Assembly: GCA_963791945.1 (NCBI GenBank)
Contig: CAWBUD010000003.1
Location: 372,001-436,000 of the forward strand
Direction: 5' to 3'
DNA: 64,000 nt
Source: PALSA-1003 sp963791945
Lineage (GTDB): Bacteria; Pseudomonadota; Gammaproteobacteria; Burkholderiales; Casimicrobiaceae
This document shows, piece by piece, positions 34,844 through 42,897 of this stretch. The first letter of the stretch is position 1, and the number at the start of each line of letters is the position of its first letter. The notes beneath the pieces are model-generated. The model saw only the letters and a program-made list of their open reading frames with translations. It made no database searches and was not told the origin of the DNA. A program made the position numbers and the translations under genes.

Positions 34844-35665
34844 ATGAGGAGTATCCCTCTGGGGCTAACCCATCATTCGGGCGGACCGTTCAATTCACTC
34901 GTTAGGTCGCGGAAGCTTCGGCCGGTGCTCTCGGTAAATCCACTTATTGCGTATTCCGTAATGGTTCTTGCCATCCTGATTGGCGGCGGTTCGTTTCTCG
35001 TATTTGGAGCCTTCCTTGTCGCCGGGCCTTTCACCATTTTTCGTCTCAATATCTCGGAACCGCAGGCGCTCCTATTGGATGGATTCCTTTCTGTGGTGTT
35101 CTTCCTCCAGCACAGCGGAATGATACGGTCGTCATTTCGCACTTGGCTTTCGTCGACCATACCGGCCCACTACTACTCTGCAACCTATGCAATCGCGTCC
35201 GGTACAGCTCTCACTGCCGTTGTGCTCTTCTGGCAGCCATCGAACACGATTCTCTTTGAGATGCAGGGCCTCCCGGCCTTGCTGCTCCATGCTGCCTTCC
35301 TACTTGCCATTGCTGGTTCCATGTGGGGCATTTGGGCACTCAAAGCGTTCGATCCATTTGGCCGCTCTAGCATCGCGGCCCGCCTTGACAGCAAACAACC
35401 GCAGGCGCCACGGTTTACTGTCCGCGGCCCCTATCTCTGGGTCCGGCATCCTTTGTACTTCTTTATGCTCGTTCTCATCTGGGCCACTCCTGCCATGAGC
35501 GCGGACCGCTTGCTCTTCAATGTGCTGTGGACTGTCTGGCTCGCCCTCGGCTCATATCTTGAGGAAAGAGACCTTGTCGCCGAGTTCGGTGACACGTACC
35601 GTCACTATCAAAATACCGTTCCGATGCTCGTTCCGTGGAGAGGTTCCGTTGGCCCAGAACGTTGA
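34844..35665 (+). CDS. ICMT/PEMT-like membrane methyltransferase
   Basis: The 273-aa protein has about six membrane segments. Its C-terminal region holds the isoprenylcysteine/phospholipid methyltransferase signature: VRGPYLWVRHPLYFFMLVLI and a later EERDLVAEFGDTYRHYQNTV, which form the SAM-binding pocket with the RHP motif. AAGGTGA precedes the ATG at 34844, 6 bp after the VKOR stop, so the two genes are probably one operon. The methyl acceptor is not predictable; bacterial members act on lipids, thiols or isoprenoid-like compounds. Confidence 0.8.
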   Translation: MRSIPLGLTHHSGGPFNSLVRSRKLRPVLSVNPLIAYSVMVLAILIGGGSFLVFGAFLVAGPFTIFRLNISEPQALLLDGFLSVVFFLQHSGMIRSSFRTWLSSTIPAHYYSATYAIASGTALTAVVLFWQPSNTILFEMQGLPALLLHAAFLLAIAGSMWGIWALKAFDPFGRSSIAARLDSKQPQAPRFTVRGPYLWVRHPLYFFMLVLIWATPAMSADRLLFNVLWTVWLALGSYLEERDLVAEFGDTYRHYQNTVPMLVPWRGSVGPER

Positions 35666-36333
35666 GTTTCATTTTGCCCGCTCCGGTCCGTGTCCGCGAC
35701 CTAACCCTTCGTTCGAGGCGACCTGCGCGAAAAGCCGCGCAGACGCCTCAACTCCACGTTTGGATGCACGCTGTGCGTCCGCTTTCAGCGTAGCCCAATG
35801 ACCGAGTTGGGTCGAACTCGGTCGTTGCTTCCCCGACCTGGCAGACCTCGCGTCTGGCAGCGAATCTCCCCGCTGGACCTCCTCGTTGCAATTACTGCCA
35901 GCCTTCCCAAAGATCACGCCAGCATCGACATAGGGGCATCCAGTCGACTGTGAAGGAGCGTCGCCATCTGCCCGCCGGACTAAGGTGGGACCCTACGCCG
36001 AAGGTTGCCGGGATGGCGGCTGCGGCTGCGAAGCGTGTTTGCGAGCGTGGTTCGATTCAGGGCTCGTCGGCTGATCCCTGAGGACGTCGATAACCTCCTC
36101 TCCGAGGGGCCCGTCCGCCCCGCGCAAGCGGCGCGGCACCGCTGGCGCTGAATGTGGTAACGCTGATGGTAAGGGGACAACCGAACGGCGTGGCGAGTCG
36201 ACTTTCCCTATGACGGCCGGTCGGGTTCGATTCCGACCTCCGGCGGCCGGGCCAAACTCCGTGGATTTGTTGGCTAATGTGTGTCCCGCCAACAGTGTCG
36301 CGGGCTCGGATGACCCAAAAAAACGATCGCGCG
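35666..36333. other. Gene-poor spacer with repeat-like sequence
   Basis: About 670 bp without a convincing gene. It includes a GGGTCGAACTCGGTCG segment at 35801-35850 related to the dispersed repeat. A tRNA T-arm-like hairpin (GGTCGGGTTCGATTCCGACC) lies around 36212-36231 but has no matching acceptor stem. Confidence 0.5.
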
Positions 36334-37223
36334 TTACTCCCGAGCGTCTTGACTGCCGGTCGCGCTCCGCGAATAAGCCCTGCCGATGATGAGGCGCAAC
36401 TTCTCCAGTTTGGCGACCTGGCGGGCCTTCACCTGTTCACCGTACGCATGCGTGCCGACTGCGGCGCCCTGCCCAGTCTCAAATGCAAGCGTAGTGAACA
36501 TGACCCTTTCCGCATCGTCATGCGAGGCCAATCGTTCTTCGACCTTCTTCTCCCAGGCCCGGGCTCCGGCGGACCATACCTCGCTGCCAGCAGCGGAATC
36601 AAGCAAGATTCGATGCCCTTCGTTCCGAGCAGCGTTGACCCGGCCGGAGCCCGAAGAACAGTTGGCGTCCCGAAGTTCGACTGCCCTTCTCCAACGGCAC
36701 CCACACGGGAACGTAGATAAGGATGGTCGCGGAGGGCCAGTTGTAGGTCGCGTGCAAAGTGTCTCTCGAAGTCGTTGGAGTCCTTGTATGGGCGAGGCAG
36801 GCCGTTTGCTCGGCACCACTCCTTAAATTTCCCCAGAGCCACAAGCTGTCCTTGATCGGCATCGGGCGCTGGTGGTGCTTCGGAGAAGTAGACAAGGGCC
36901 GGTTTTCCTGTGTCAATGTGACGCCGGATCTCTTCCACCGAACCACTCGGATACCCGCCTGTTGGCGTGCCCAATCGCTGCCAGAAGATCCCTACCAACA
37001 AGTCGCTATCTCGCAGCACCCGCTCATTGATGATCTCTTGCGGCGGCTTTCCGAGTTCGGGCGAGGTATGCGTATCCCAACCGATCGGCAGCAGAACTGC
37101 GGTCTTGGGTCCAGCGTGAGTGTTATTCCAGTCGTGGATCACGTCGCGCGCCGCCTCGCGTTCCGCGATCACATCGCTCGGGGACGCTATCAGCACAGAA
37201 ATGACGGCGGTGCTGTAGGACAT
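36334..37223 (-). pseudogene. DUF4062-type protein gene with an apparent frameshift
   Basis: From the ATG at 37223 the first about 175 residues match the DUF4062 pattern: VISVLIASPSDVIAEREAAR, LLPIGWDTHTSPELGKPPQE, SDLLVGIFWQRLGTPTGGYP. This region occurs at the N-terminus of STAND/defence-associated and signalling ATPases. Around 36640-36690 the coding look moves to another frame, which gives AWEKKVEERLASHDDAERVM and ends at 36334; the original frame becomes Pro/Arg-rich and stops at 36429. A single indel would join the two. Even repaired, it would be about 295 aa with no ATPase domain. Confidence 0.55.
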
Positions 37224-37284
37224 GAATGCCTATGTAACGAATCGAATTCGCGTGCTACCCCTGCGCTACCCCGGCCCATGTGAT

Positions 37285-37310
37285 AAGGGCCCGCATCGCT
37301 GCAGGCCCTT
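37285..37310 (-). terminator. Hairpin downstream of the tRNA gene
   Basis: AAGGGCC and GGCCCTT-type arms form a strong stem just 3' of the tRNA on its strand. There is no long T-run, so it could be a terminator or processing signal. Confidence 0.4.
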
Positions 37311-37317
37311 GATTTGA

Positions 37318-37394
37318 TGGTTGCGGGGGAAGGATTTGAACCTTCGACCTTCGGGTTATGAGCCCGACGAGCTGCCAGACTGCTCCACCCCGCG
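37318..37394 (-). tRNA. Initiator tRNA-Met (CAT)
   Basis: The 77-nt minus-strand gene folds as a cloverleaf with a CAT anticodon in GGGCTCATAACCC. The three G:C pairs flanking the anticodon loop and the CGCGGGG/CCCCGCA acceptor with its C1-A72 mismatch are initiator hallmarks. The T-arm is AAGGTTCAAATCCTT and the CCA end is encoded. This identifies formyl-methionine initiator tRNA rather than an elongator. Confidence 0.96.
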
Positions 37395-37487
37395 ATTGAA
37401 CCGCTTATTTTAGCGCCGCAGGCCTGTGCTGGTCAATCCGACGGCTTGCCCTAGGCTACGCGAGTTGCCAACCTGGGGGAGATCGCG

Positions 37488-38834
37488 ATGACTGCCTATC
37501 GACATCGCTGGTTGCAATGCCTATGTGCTGTCGCATTGCTCGGATCGAGTCTGACGTGGACCTACGCCGCAAAGTCCGTGACGACCACGGTCTATCCGAC
37601 CGGCTCCTTTCCGCTCGACATGTACAGCGTGCAGGCGGCGATCGATCTCGGCGGAACCGTATTGCTCAAAGCGACGAATGCCGTCGGTCAGCCTACCGCC
37701 TTTGACTTCGGCTCGCCCGATCCGCAGGTCGACGGAGGCGTGAATCTTCACACCGATGTGAACATCCTCGGCGAGGGATCCGGCGCCTATATGACCACGA
37801 TCAAGGGCGGCTTCAATCCGATCTTGGGCCTCGTCCCCGTCAAGAGCACGATTCAAGGCATTCACTTCGACGGCCCCCTCGACTCGCCCATTGCCCTCAT
37901 CCGCTCGACCGGCGCCGATATCGTCGGCAACCGCATCACCGGCATCGTCCCGTTGCTCCTGTTCTTCGGAGCGACCGAGATCGAGGGCATCTTCGTGTCC
38001 GGATTCGACGATCCGCAGAACGCGATCACGGGCCGGATCAACATTGCCGACAATGTGATCGAGATTTCAGGCGGTGACTTCGTGAACGGCGTGCAATTCG
38101 ACGAAGTGTCGGCCGACATCGAGGTCAGCGGAAACACCGTCGAGTTCCTGCAGAGTGACGGGGTCGTGCAGACGATTGGCATCCTCGTTTTCCGCAGCCA
38201 TGGCAAGGTCGACGTCGTCAAGAACCGGGTGACGATGGGTCCTGGCGATCCGGACGCATTCCCCGTCGGCATCTTCGTCGGCGGTCACGACGAAGCGAGC
38301 TACCGGATCGCGGGTAATACGATCATCACCAGCCACCCCAATGCGGACGGCATCGACGTGGTCGGCTTGTCGTTCTCGGGTGCCACGCAACAGGCGATCG
38401 TCGAAGGCAATCACATCACGGTCCGCTCCTCCATCCCGACTGCGGGCGGCATCGCCTTTGCCGGCGCAGTACAGCACTCGCTCATGGCCGCGAATCGAAT
38501 CGACGGCACCAGCGGGAACGCCATCCAGATTCTCGGCCTCGACAGCGCGTCGATGGCTTCATCCAACCATGCGGTCGGCAACGACATATCGCAATTGGCG
38601 GCATCGGACGGGGACGTCTTCTTCGGCCCGGATTCCGTCGACAATCTCTTCGCCGGTCATTGCAACACGTACGTCGATCTGGGCGTCGGCAACCGCGTCT
38701 TGTGCGGTAGTCCGCTGGGCTTCGCCGCCAGCGCGGCGCGAATCGCTAATCGTCCCTCTCCAAGGATCGCTGTACAGCGGGACGACATCCGGCGCGCTCG
38801 GCTCGATGCGATGCGCAGCCGCCTGGCGCGGTGA
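37488..38834 (+). CDS. Secreted right-handed parallel beta-helix protein
   Basis: The 448-aa protein has a signal peptide (CLCAVALLGSSLTWTYAA) and then repeated turns typical of NosD/pectate-lyase-like helices: IVGNRITGI, INIADNVIEISGG, ADIEVSGNTVEFLQSDG, YRIAGNTIITSHPNADGI, MAANRIDGTSGNAI. No catalytic residues of polysaccharide lyases are evident. Its neighbours are the tRNA upstream and a convergent ABC transporter operon downstream, so context gives no role. The ATG follows GGGGGAGATCGCG. Confidence 0.85.
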   Translation: MTAYRHRWLQCLCAVALLGSSLTWTYAAKSVTTTVYPTGSFPLDMYSVQAAIDLGGTVLLKATNAVGQPTAFDFGSPDPQVDGGVNLHTDVNILGEGSGAYMTTIKGGFNPILGLVPVKSTIQGIHFDGPLDSPIALIRSTGADIVGNRITGIVPLLLFFGATEIEGIFVSGFDDPQNAITGRINIADNVIEISGGDFVNGVQFDEVSADIEVSGNTVEFLQSDGVVQTIGILVFRSHGKVDVVKNRVTMGPGDPDAFPVGIFVGGHDEASYRIAGNTIITSHPNADGIDVVGLSFSGATQQAIVEGNHITVRSSIPTAGGIAFAGAVQHSLMAANRIDGTSGNAIQILGLDSASMASSNHAVGNDISQLAASDGDVFFGPDSVDNLFAGHCNTYVDLGVGNRVLCGSPLGFAASAARIANRPSPRIAVQRDDIRRARLDAMRSRLAR

Positions 38835-38858
38835 CGTCCGCCGCACAGACGCGCCGAC

Positions 38859-39740
38859 CTACAGCGATTCCGTCTCCGCCGCCCGCGGCCGCCAGACGAG
38901 GAGCCGGTTCTCGATCTGTGTCACGACGAAGTCCAGGACCAGCGCGAACATCGTGAGCACGAGGATCCCCGCGAACACGGTGTCGATGTCGAACACGCCC
39001 TCGGCCTGGTGGATGAGATAGCCGACGCCTCTCGCCGATCCGAGATATTCGCCGACGACCGCGCCGACGAACGCGAGCCCGATGGAGGTGTGGAGGCTCG
39101 AGAACACCCAGCTCGTGGCCGACGGCAGGTACACGTAGCGCAGGAGCTGCCGGCCCGACGCGCCGAGCATGCGCGCGTTGGCGAGCACCACGGGGCTCAC
39201 TTCCTTCACGCCCTGGTAGACGTTGAAGAAGACGATGAAGAACACCAGCGTGACGCCGAACACGACCTTCGAAGTTATCCCTAAGCCGAACCACACCGCG
39301 AAGATCGGCGCGAGGATCACCCGCGGCATCGCGTTCATCGCCTTGATGTAGGGATCGGCGAGGGTCGAAGCGGTAGGCGAGAGCGCGAGCCACAGTCCCA
39401 GCACGAGGCCGAGCAGCGTGCCGATGGCGAAGGCGAGCAGCGTCTCGATCAGCGTGACGCCGAGGTGCAGATAGATCGTGCCGCCGGAGAACCAGATCCA
39501 GATGCGCTTCAGCACTTCCAGCGGCTGGCCGAAGAAGAACTTGGCCCGGTTCGGATCGTCGAAGTAGAAAGGCGGAATGAGCCCCGGCTCGGTCATCGCG
39601 TACCAGAAGACGAACACTCCCGCGAGCAGCAGGACGTGGTAGAGCGCGAGCCTGCCGCGCGAGCCGGGAAGCTTCGGCCTTCTCGCGACGGCGCCCGCGT
39701 CAGTTCTTGCGGCTTCGGGCATACCCTTTGAGGACTTCAT
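38859..39740 (-). CDS. ABC transporter permease, SsuC/TauC type
   Basis: The 293-aa protein has six membrane helices and the cytoplasmic EAA-loop (NARMLGASGRQLLRYVYLPS) that contacts the ATPase, as in nitrate/sulfonate/taurine importers. Its start overlaps the ATPase gene end by about 41 bp, so the two are translationally coupled. It is the last gene of the importer. The substrate of this family is not readable from the permease. It ends 24 bp from the convergent beta-helix gene. Confidence 0.93.
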   Translation of the reverse strand: MKSSKGMPEAARTDAGAVARRPKLPGSRGRLALYHVLLLAGVFVFWYAMTEPGLIPPFYFDDPNRAKFFFGQPLEVLKRIWIWFSGGTIYLHLGVTLIETLLAFAIGTLLGLVLGLWLALSPTASTLADPYIKAMNAMPRVILAPIFAVWFGLGITSKVVFGVTLVFFIVFFNVYQGVKEVSPVVLANARMLGASGRQLLRYVYLPSATSWVFSSLHTSIGLAFVGAVVGEYLGSARGVGYLIHQAEGVFDIDTVFAGILVLTMFALVLDFVVTQIENRLLVWRPRAAETESL

Positions 39741-40506
39741 TCTTCATCTTGTGCCAGATCTCCGTGTGCAGCTCGACGAAATGCGGCGTGAGCCGGATCT
39801 CGTTGACGTCGCGCGGCCGCGGCAGATCGATCGAATAATCCCCGATGGGATGCGTCGCCGGCCCGGCCGATAGCACGACCACGCGGTCGGAGAGCGCGAT
39901 CGCCTCTTCCAGGTCGTGAGTGATGAACAGCACCGACTTGCGATCCGCCGACCAGAGGTCCAGCAGCTCGTTTTCCATCAGCTGCCGGGTCTGGATGTCG
40001 AGCGCCGAAAACGGCTCGTCCATCAGCAGCAGTCGCGGATCGAGGATCAGGATCTGCGCCAGCGCCACGCGCTTGCGCATGCCGCCCGAGAGCTCGTGCG
40101 GGTAGCGCTTCTCGAAGCCGGCGAGGCCGACGCGCTCGAGCCATTCCCGCGCCCGCCGTTCCGCGTCGGCACGCGCCACGTGCGCGAATTCCAGCCCTGC
40201 GAGCACGTTGTCGAGCGCGCTGCGCCATGGCATGAGCGACTCGGCCTGGAACATGTAGCCCGCGCGCCGGTTGACTCCCGAGAGCGGCTCTCCCAGGACC
40301 CGGACGTCACCGGCCGAGGGCGAGAGCAGTCCTGCCGCGACGTTGAGGAGCGTCGACTTGCCGCAGCCGGTCGGACCGACGACCGAGACGAATTCCCCCT
40401 CGCCCACCGCGATCGTCGTGTCCTTGACCGCCGTATAGCGCTCGCCCTGACGCTCGCGCGAGGCGAACGTGCAGGTGATGCGCTCGAGGGAGAGCGCGGG
40501 TGTCAT
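39700..40506 (-). CDS. ABC transporter ATP-binding protein, SsuB/TauB type
   Basis: From the ATG at 40506 (MTPALSLERITCTF) the 268-aa ATPase shows Walker A GPTGCGKST, Q-loop MFQAESLMPW, signature LSGGMRKR, Walker B LLLMDEPFSALD and the H-switch FITHDLEEAI. The longer in-frame extension upstream runs through a palindromic repeat and is not coding. It couples ATP hydrolysis to import with the permease at 38859 and the binding protein at 40633. Confidence 0.94.
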   Translation of the reverse strand: MTPALSLERITCTFASRERQGERYTAVKDTTIAVGEGEFVSVVGPTGCGKSTLLNVAAGLLSPSAGDVRVLGEPLSGVNRRAGYMFQAESLMPWRSALDNVLAGLEFAHVARADAERRAREWLERVGLAGFEKRYPHELSGGMRKRVALAQILILDPRLLLMDEPFSALDIQTRQLMENELLDLWSADRKSVLFITHDLEEAIALSDRVVVLSAGPATHPIGDYSIDLPRPRDVNEIRLTPHFVELHTEIWHKMKNEVLKGYARSRKN

Positions 40507-40552
40507 CGATCCAGCGTCCGGGAACTCAATGGAACCGAGTAGATCGAGCGCC

Positions 40553-40626
40553 GTCGTTCCCGCGAAAGCGGGAACCCAGTGTCTCTCATTCAACGTCGCT
40601 GGGTCCCCGCTTCCGCGGGGACGACG
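40553..40626. repeat. Palindromic REP-type repeat, copy 1
   Basis: GTCGTTCCCGCGAAAGCGGG and a second, inverted arm GGGTCCCCGCTTCCGCGGGG form a large hairpin between importer genes. Related copies lie at 42820, 46949 and 48426. Confidence 0.85.
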
Positions 40627-40632
40627 AATATC

Positions 40633-41673
40633 CTATTTCTTGTACTTCGCCAGCGCCGTCTCGACGTAGCTGTTGTCGAAAGTCTGTCCCAGCTTGATCT
40701 CGTTCGGCTTGATCGCACGGTTGAAGGTGGCGAGGAACTTGAGGGTATTCTCCGCGCCATCCTGCGTGAACATGCCGTCGGGCGAAATCGCGTCCTTGAA
40801 CTTGCGATAGCAATCGAGATACAGCGCCCGGTCGCCGAGGAGATAATCGGGCGGCACGGTATCAGCCACTTGGTCGGGCGTGGCCGTCCGCAGCCAGAGC
40901 AGCGCGCGGACGATGGCGTTGGTCAACGCCTGTACCGTCCTGGGATTCTTCTTGACGAAATCGATCGGCGCATAGAGCGCCGCGGCCGGAAGATCCGAGA
41001 AGCCCATCACCTTCCGCGTACCTTCGGCGGTGCGGGTATCGGCGACAACCACGATATCGCCGGATTTCTCCATCATCGTAATGACGGGATCGATGTTGGA
41101 GACCGCGTCGATCTCGCCGCTCTTCACCGCGGCGATCACGCCCGACGAGGTGCCGACGCCGATGAACGATGCGTCGTCGGGCTTGAGCCCGCCTTCGACC
41201 ATCAGGCGCTGCACGACGCGATTGGTGCTGGAGCCCGGCGCCGTGACGCCGATCTTCATGCCCTTCAGGTCCTTCGGCGACTTGTAGCGCGCCGCCTTCG
41301 CTTTAACGATGCCGACCGTGATCGCGGGATATTGCCCCATCTTCACGAAACCCTGCAGGTTCAGCCCTTTCGGCTGCTGGTCGATGGTGTTTTCCCATGC
41401 GCCCGAGACGACATCCGCGCTGCCGCCGACGACCGCCTGCAGCGCTTTCGAGCCGCCGGCGAAATCGCTGATTTCCGGATCGAGCCCCTCGTCCTTGAAG
41501 TAGCCCCGTCGCTCCGCGATCGTGAGCGGCAGATAGTAGAACGCAGCCTTGCCGCCGACGGCGATGGCGACCTTGGGCTTTTCGGGCTTGGCCTGCGCGT
41601 TCGCGGCAAAGGGCAGGACGAGCGCCAGGATTGCGCAGGCGCCTGCGACAAGGGGACGGAAGAACCTCATCAT
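40633..41673 (-). CDS. ABC transporter substrate-binding protein, SsuA/NMT1 type
   Basis: The 346-aa periplasmic protein has a signal peptide (MMRFFRPLVAGACAILALVL to ANA) and the NMT1/SsuA-like fold: AAFYYLPLTIAERRGYFKDE, GLDPEISDFAGGSKALQAVV, then GMKIGVTAPGSSTNR. The family binds sulfonates, nitrate, thiamine precursors or aromatic acids. It heads the importer operon, separated from the ATPase by a REP-type hairpin that may adjust expression. HMG-CoA-lyase-like and CoA-transferase genes lie upstream on the same strand, suggesting an organic-acid substrate, but that is a guess. Confidence 0.92.
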   Translation of the reverse strand: MMRFFRPLVAGACAILALVLPFAANAQAKPEKPKVAIAVGGKAAFYYLPLTIAERRGYFKDEGLDPEISDFAGGSKALQAVVGGSADVVSGAWENTIDQQPKGLNLQGFVKMGQYPAITVGIVKAKAARYKSPKDLKGMKIGVTAPGSSTNRVVQRLMVEGGLKPDDASFIGVGTSSGVIAAVKSGEIDAVSNIDPVITMMEKSGDIVVVADTRTAEGTRKVMGFSDLPAAALYAPIDFVKKNPRTVQALTNAIVRALLWLRTATPDQVADTVPPDYLLGDRALYLDCYRKFKDAISPDGMFTQDGAENTLKFLATFNRAIKPNEIKLGQTFDNSYVETALAKYKK

Positions 41674-41820
41674 GACCTCCAGTACGGAAGACGTACGGTT
41701 CTTTTGCGCTCAGCTCGGGAGGCGGCGCTTTTCGAAGCTGCGGCGATGCTCACATAGGGTCGTGAGGCTGTCAACGCGGAACACCCTTGTCGCTCCGGCC
41801 TTGATTCGCAAATGAGCGGC

Positions 41821-41898
41821 GTAGCCCGGGCTGAGCGCCGAGCGCGATGCCCGGGACAGTTCGGTGCCCGGGATTCGCATTCGCTTATCCCGGGCTAC
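41821..41898. repeat. GTAGCCCGGG-type palindromic repeat, copy 1
   Basis: Begins GTAGCCCGGGCTGAGCGCCG and ends CCCGGGCTAC. Its right end supplies the stop codon of the HMG-CoA-lyase-like gene (TAG at 41895-41897 on the minus strand). Confidence 0.8.
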
Positions 41899-42815
41899 AT
41901 CTCGGCGGGCAAGGGGTGCCGATCGCTTGCCTTCCCTGCCTTCACCACCTGTCCGGGCAACTCGTGTCCGACGATCTCGCGCAGCCGGCGCGACGCGGCG
42001 AGCAGGCGATCGAGGTCTACGCCGGTGTCGTAGCCCATGCACTCCAGCATGTGCACGACGTCCTCGGTGCAGACGTTGCCCGTCGCGCCCGGAGCGAACG
42101 GGCAGCCGCCCAGGCCGCCGAGGCAGCCTTCGAAGCGGACGACGCCCGCGCCCAGCCCGGCGACCACGTTCGCGAGGCCCATGCCGCGCGTGTTGTGGAA
42201 GTGCAGCGTCAGCGCGAGCCCCGGGAACCGCCTCGCAACGGCGCGCACGAGCCGGTCCACCTGCGCGGGATTCGCCACGCCCGTCGTGTCCCCGAAGGTC
42301 ACGCCGGACACGCCGAGATCGACGTAGCGGGCCACGCAGTCGAGCACCCGGTCCTCGGAAACGGCGCCTTCGAAGGGACAGCCGAAGGCGGTGGCGATCG
42401 CGCCGACCGCGGCGGTTCCGCTGCCGCGAAGAACGTCGAACACCTCGCCGAAGCCGGCGAAGGATTCCGCGACGCTGCGCCGGACGTTGGCGCGATTGTG
42501 CGTTTCCGAAGCGGACACGACGAGCACGATCTCGTCGACCTTCGCGGCCAGCGCCCGCTCCGCGCCACGCGCGTTGGGCACGAGGGCGACGTAGGTCACG
42601 CCGGGATTGCGGCGGATCCCGGCCATCACCTCCGCGGCGTCGCGCAGATTGGGAACCGCCTTGGGCGAAACGAACGACGTCGCCTCGATCTTCGCCACGC
42701 CTGTCTGCGAGAGCAGATCGATGATCTCGATCTTGCGCTCGGTCGGGATCCACGACGACTCGATCTGGAACCCGTCGCGGGCGACGACGTCGTGGATGAA
42801 GATGCGTTGCGTCAT
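41895..42815 (-). CDS. HMG-CoA-lyase-family enzyme
   Basis: The 306-aa TIM-barrel enzyme shows the HMGL-like pattern: VVARDGFQIESSWIPTERKI (catalytic RDG with the metal Asp), VTFGDTTGVANP, and the metal HxH in LTLHFHNTRGMGLANVVAGL. The catalytic-Cys loop GGCPFAPGATGNVCTEDVVH is also present. It cleaves HMG-CoA or a related 3-hydroxy-3-methyl acyl-CoA into acetyl-CoA and an acid. The adjacent class III CoA-transferase could make its CoA substrate. Leucine-catabolism genes are not near, so the physiological substrate is open. Confidence 0.92.
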   Translation of the reverse strand: MTQRIFIHDVVARDGFQIESSWIPTERKIEIIDLLSQTGVAKIEATSFVSPKAVPNLRDAAEVMAGIRRNPGVTYVALVPNARGAERALAAKVDEIVLVVSASETHNRANVRRSVAESFAGFGEVFDVLRGSGTAAVGAIATAFGCPFEGAVSEDRVLDCVARYVDLGVSGVTFGDTTGVANPAQVDRLVRAVARRFPGLALTLHFHNTRGMGLANVVAGLGAGVVRFEGCLGGLGGCPFAPGATGNVCTEDVVHMLECMGYDTGVDLDRLLAASRRLREIVGHELPGQVVKAGKASDRHPLPAEM

Positions 42816-42819
42816 TGCT

Positions 42820-42890
42820 GTCGCCCCGGCGGAGGCCGGGGCCCAAGTTGTTTCACCGAAAATTGGATCCCGGCCTGCGCCGGGAATGAC
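42820..42890. repeat. Palindromic REP-type repeat, copy 2 (diverged)
   Basis: GTCGCCCCGGCGGAGGCCGG pairs with CCCGGCCTGCGCCGGGAATG. It fills the gap between the HMG-CoA-lyase-like and CoA-transferase genes. Confidence 0.75.
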
Positions 42891-42897
42891 GCCCTAC

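Noticed and set aside
36190..36240. tRNA T-arm-like hairpin GGTCGGGTTCGATTCCGACC, suggesting a tRNA or tmRNA 3' end.
   Set aside because: The loop spacing is off by one base, there is no CCA or matching 5' acceptor strand within 100 bp, and no anticodon arm.
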